The notes beneath the pieces were generated by a model. That model saw only the letters and a list, made by a program, of their open reading frames with translations. It was not told the origin of the DNA and searched no databases. Positions 62,657-64,000 of a stretch of 64,000 nt of DNA are shown here, one piece after another; within the stretch, counting starts at the first letter, position 1, and each line of letters starts with the position of its first letter. Source of the stretch: RUG13409 sp045546135 (GTDB lineage Bacteria; Bacillota; Clostridia; Peptostreptococcales; Anaerovoracaceae); the NCBI GenBank assembly GCA_045546135.1, contig JAZQCD010000013.1, positions 54,446 through 118,445 on the forward strand. Direction: 5' to 3'. The position numbers and the translations under genes were made by a program.

Positions 62657-63687
62657 TTGAGGCCAAGCTCCTTAAGCCTGTCTTCAACAAGCTGCGCAGA
62701 GAATCTGCCCTTGTTGAGTATATCCATTCCCTTAAGGAACTTGATGAAAGTTTCTTCACCGTAATCTTTCTCCATAAAGTAAGAAGCATAGTACTGAGTA
62801 GCTATCTCTCTTGAACCTATGAAGTGATACATGGAATATCCCCAGAAATCCTCTTTATAGAACTCTTTGATATACTTTTCATAAAGTATACAGATCTTTT
62901 CTACGTCAAAGTTCATGCCGTACATCTCGTTAAGATCGTCCATGATGACTTCTGTCTGAAGGTTGCCGGGGCCTTTGCCCATGCCGCCGATGCTTCCGTC
63001 AAGGTTAAGACCTCTGTCCATTCCCATCCTAAGGAAGCTCTCAGCGCATGCAAGAGCCTGCATCTTGTTGTTATGGCCGTGATATCCAAGCCTTATATTC
63101 TTGTCAAGATGCTTATCTGCAAGCTCTGAAAGGTGCATTATCTGTGTAGATGACTGAGTACCGAAAGTATCTACAAGGTAAAGAGCAAATGGCTGTATCT
63201 CGTTTGCTGCTTCGCAAAGTCTTATGAACTTTTCATCGCTGTAGTGAGCGACTGCTGTAGGCTGAATGGTTATGTTGTAACCATAGTCCTTGACCATCCT
63301 GCAATATTCAAGGTGGTCTTCCATGAGTCTTTCCCAAATACAAACTCTGATAAGATCAAGACCGCTTTGGTCTGTATATTTCATCTTTGCTATGGGGAAC
63401 TGCTTAGTCACATCCTCTTTTGCTTCGACAAGAACTGAGAACAAAGCCTGCTTTCTGTCTATATCTTTTAGGATATTGTATGAATCCTCAGCCTTTGTAT
63501 ATATGGTCTTCCTTGGATCATATTCTACATCTCTTATGAAACCTACCTCAACTATATCAAGACCTGCATCTACAAGGCCTTGTATCACGTGAGGAGTATA
63601 TGTATCAAAGAGGCAGTTGTTGACATTGCCACCGTCTCTTAGGGTGCAGTCAAGCAATTTGATGTCTGGCACTTTAATGTCTGGCAT
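62653..63687 (-). CDS. HMGL-like/4-hydroxy-2-oxovalerate aldolase-like enzyme
   Basis: 344 residues. DRE-TIM metallolyase: LLDCTLRDGGNVNNC, and the metal-binding HGH in LGYHGHNNKMQAL. This is the pattern of the DmpG-type aldolases, with an extra C-terminal region (about 265-344) of unknown function. Enzymes of this group form or break C-C bonds with pyruvate or acetyl-CoA. Placed between PEP mutase and the ThDP enzyme, it may handle phosphonopyruvate or build a separate keto-acid substituent. Confidence 0.85.
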   Translation of the reverse strand: MPDIKVPDIKLLDCTLRDGGNVNNCLFDTYTPHVIQGLVDAGLDIVEVGFIRDVEYDPRKTIYTKAEDSYNILKDIDRKQALFSVLVEAKEDVTKQFPIAKMKYTDQSGLDLIRVCIWERLMEDHLEYCRMVKDYGYNITIQPTAVAHYSDEKFIRLCEAANEIQPFALYLVDTFGTQSSTQIMHLSELADKHLDKNIRLGYHGHNNKMQALACAESFLRMGMDRGLNLDGSIGGMGKGPGNLQTEVIMDDLNEMYGMNFDVEKICILYEKYIKEFYKEDFWGYSMYHFIGSREIATQYYASYFMEKDYGEETFIKFLKGMDILNKGRFSAQLVEDRLKELGLK

Positions 63688-63697
63688 AAGTTATTTC

Positions 63698-64000
63698 CTA
63701 CTCTTCCGGTATGAGTGTGATTATATCCTTTATTGGCATGCAGATATCGTCGCACTCCTTTGCTCTGTGATTTTCAAGGATGAGCTTTGCAGCATTTTGC
63801 ATTGCAGGGAATCCTGTCCTTGTGAGCTGATTTGCATATATGACTATGTTTGCTCCCATAGCCTTCCATTCGTCCTCATAAACAGTATTGAACGTAGTCG
63901 GAACGAGGACTATAGGTGTAAGCACATTGGTCTCTCTGAACTTCTTGATGAACTCCTTGATCTCAGAAGGATCCTTTTCCTTTGAATGGATCATGATAGC
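63698..64000 (-). CDS. aepX: phosphoenolpyruvate mutase, C-terminal part (cut by window edge)
   Basis: Only the last 100 codons are present. The pattern IMIHSKEKDPSEIKEF, PIVLVPTTF, ANQLTRTGFPAMQNAAKLIL and CMPIKDIITLIPEE is the C-terminal signature of PEP mutase. That enzyme makes the C-P bond by converting PEP to phosphonopyruvate. The active-site EDKxxxKxNS loop lies in the missing part. Stop is 10 nt before the aldolase start. The neighbouring ppd gene makes the call secure. Confidence 0.92.
   Translation of the reverse strand, partial: AIMIHSKEKDPSEIKEFIKKFRETNVLTPIVLVPTTFNTVYEDEWKAMGANIVIYANQLTRTGFPAMQNAAKLILENHRAKECDDICMPIKDIITLIPEE

Overview
The window reads as chromosome of a strictly anaerobic, low-GC Firmicute of class Clostridia. 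The evidence is the gene set (rubrerythrin with an N-terminal rubredoxin, a CO dehydrogenase/acetyl-CoA synthase locus, the order rplS-argR-recN-rbgA-ruvCAB-queA-tgt), strong AGGAGG-type ribosome binding sites and U-tract terminators. I cannot name a genus. Most genes lie on the minus strand.

Layout. 1-5,600: the end of a pilus/type II secretion-like operon (DUF4860-like protein cut by the window edge, small membrane protein, GspF-like protein), a transglutaminase-like lipoprotein, an HPt protein, a diguanylate cyclase and a tyrosine-phosphatase-like lipoprotein. 5,600-17,350: a housekeeping run for rRNA/tRNA modification (rlmD-like, tgt, queA), recombination and repair (ruvA, ruvB, ruvC, recN), ribosome assembly (rbgA), arginine control (argR) and L19 with a leader, followed upstream by a BIG2-repeat membrane protein and a Xer-like recombinase. 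17,400-28,200: a RNase H-fold nuclease, tRNA-Arg and tRNA-Leu, an Ogg-type glycosylase, a TraX-like protein, a REC-GGDEF-EAL protein, an acyl-CoA synthetase, a lipid kinase, a PepV-like dipeptidase and an SPFH protein. 28,300-35,250: a CODH/ACS locus (cooS, cooC, acsB, a second CooC-like ATPase, a DUF3786-like protein). The cooS gene is broken by a 187-bp insertion that includes a diverged copy of its own sequence. 35,400-38,200: a guanylate-kinase-like gene and a membrane protein with Rossmann folds and a RyR-like domain. 38,200-49,800: a peptide ABC transporter, two M20 hydrolases and a YjiH-like membrane protein, divergent from a LysR regulator; then rubrerythrin.

49,900-64,000 is one long minus-strand surface-glycan operon, cut by the right edge. 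It starts (as seen) with the end of PEP mutase and runs through an aldolase, a thiamine-diphosphate enzyme, an iron-type alcohol dehydrogenase, a cytidylyltransferase and phosphonopyruvate decarboxylase. These predict synthesis of CMP-2-hydroxyethylphosphonate. It continues with an acyltransferase, dTDP-sugar enzymes (RfbD, FdtA, FdtB, RfbC), two glycosyltransferases, a flippase and an N-acetyltransferase. Together they suggest a phosphonate-decorated exopolysaccharide or teichoic-like glycan carrying deoxy- and amino-deoxysugars.

The items I would check first are this phosphonate-glycan operon, the interrupted cooS, a ~145-nt near-continuous hairpin beside the ACS locus, and a 19-bp palindrome present both upstream of cooS and upstream of the LysR gene. 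No CRISPR array, insertion sequence, rRNA or prophage was seen. Base and residue counts are by eye; no database search was run.
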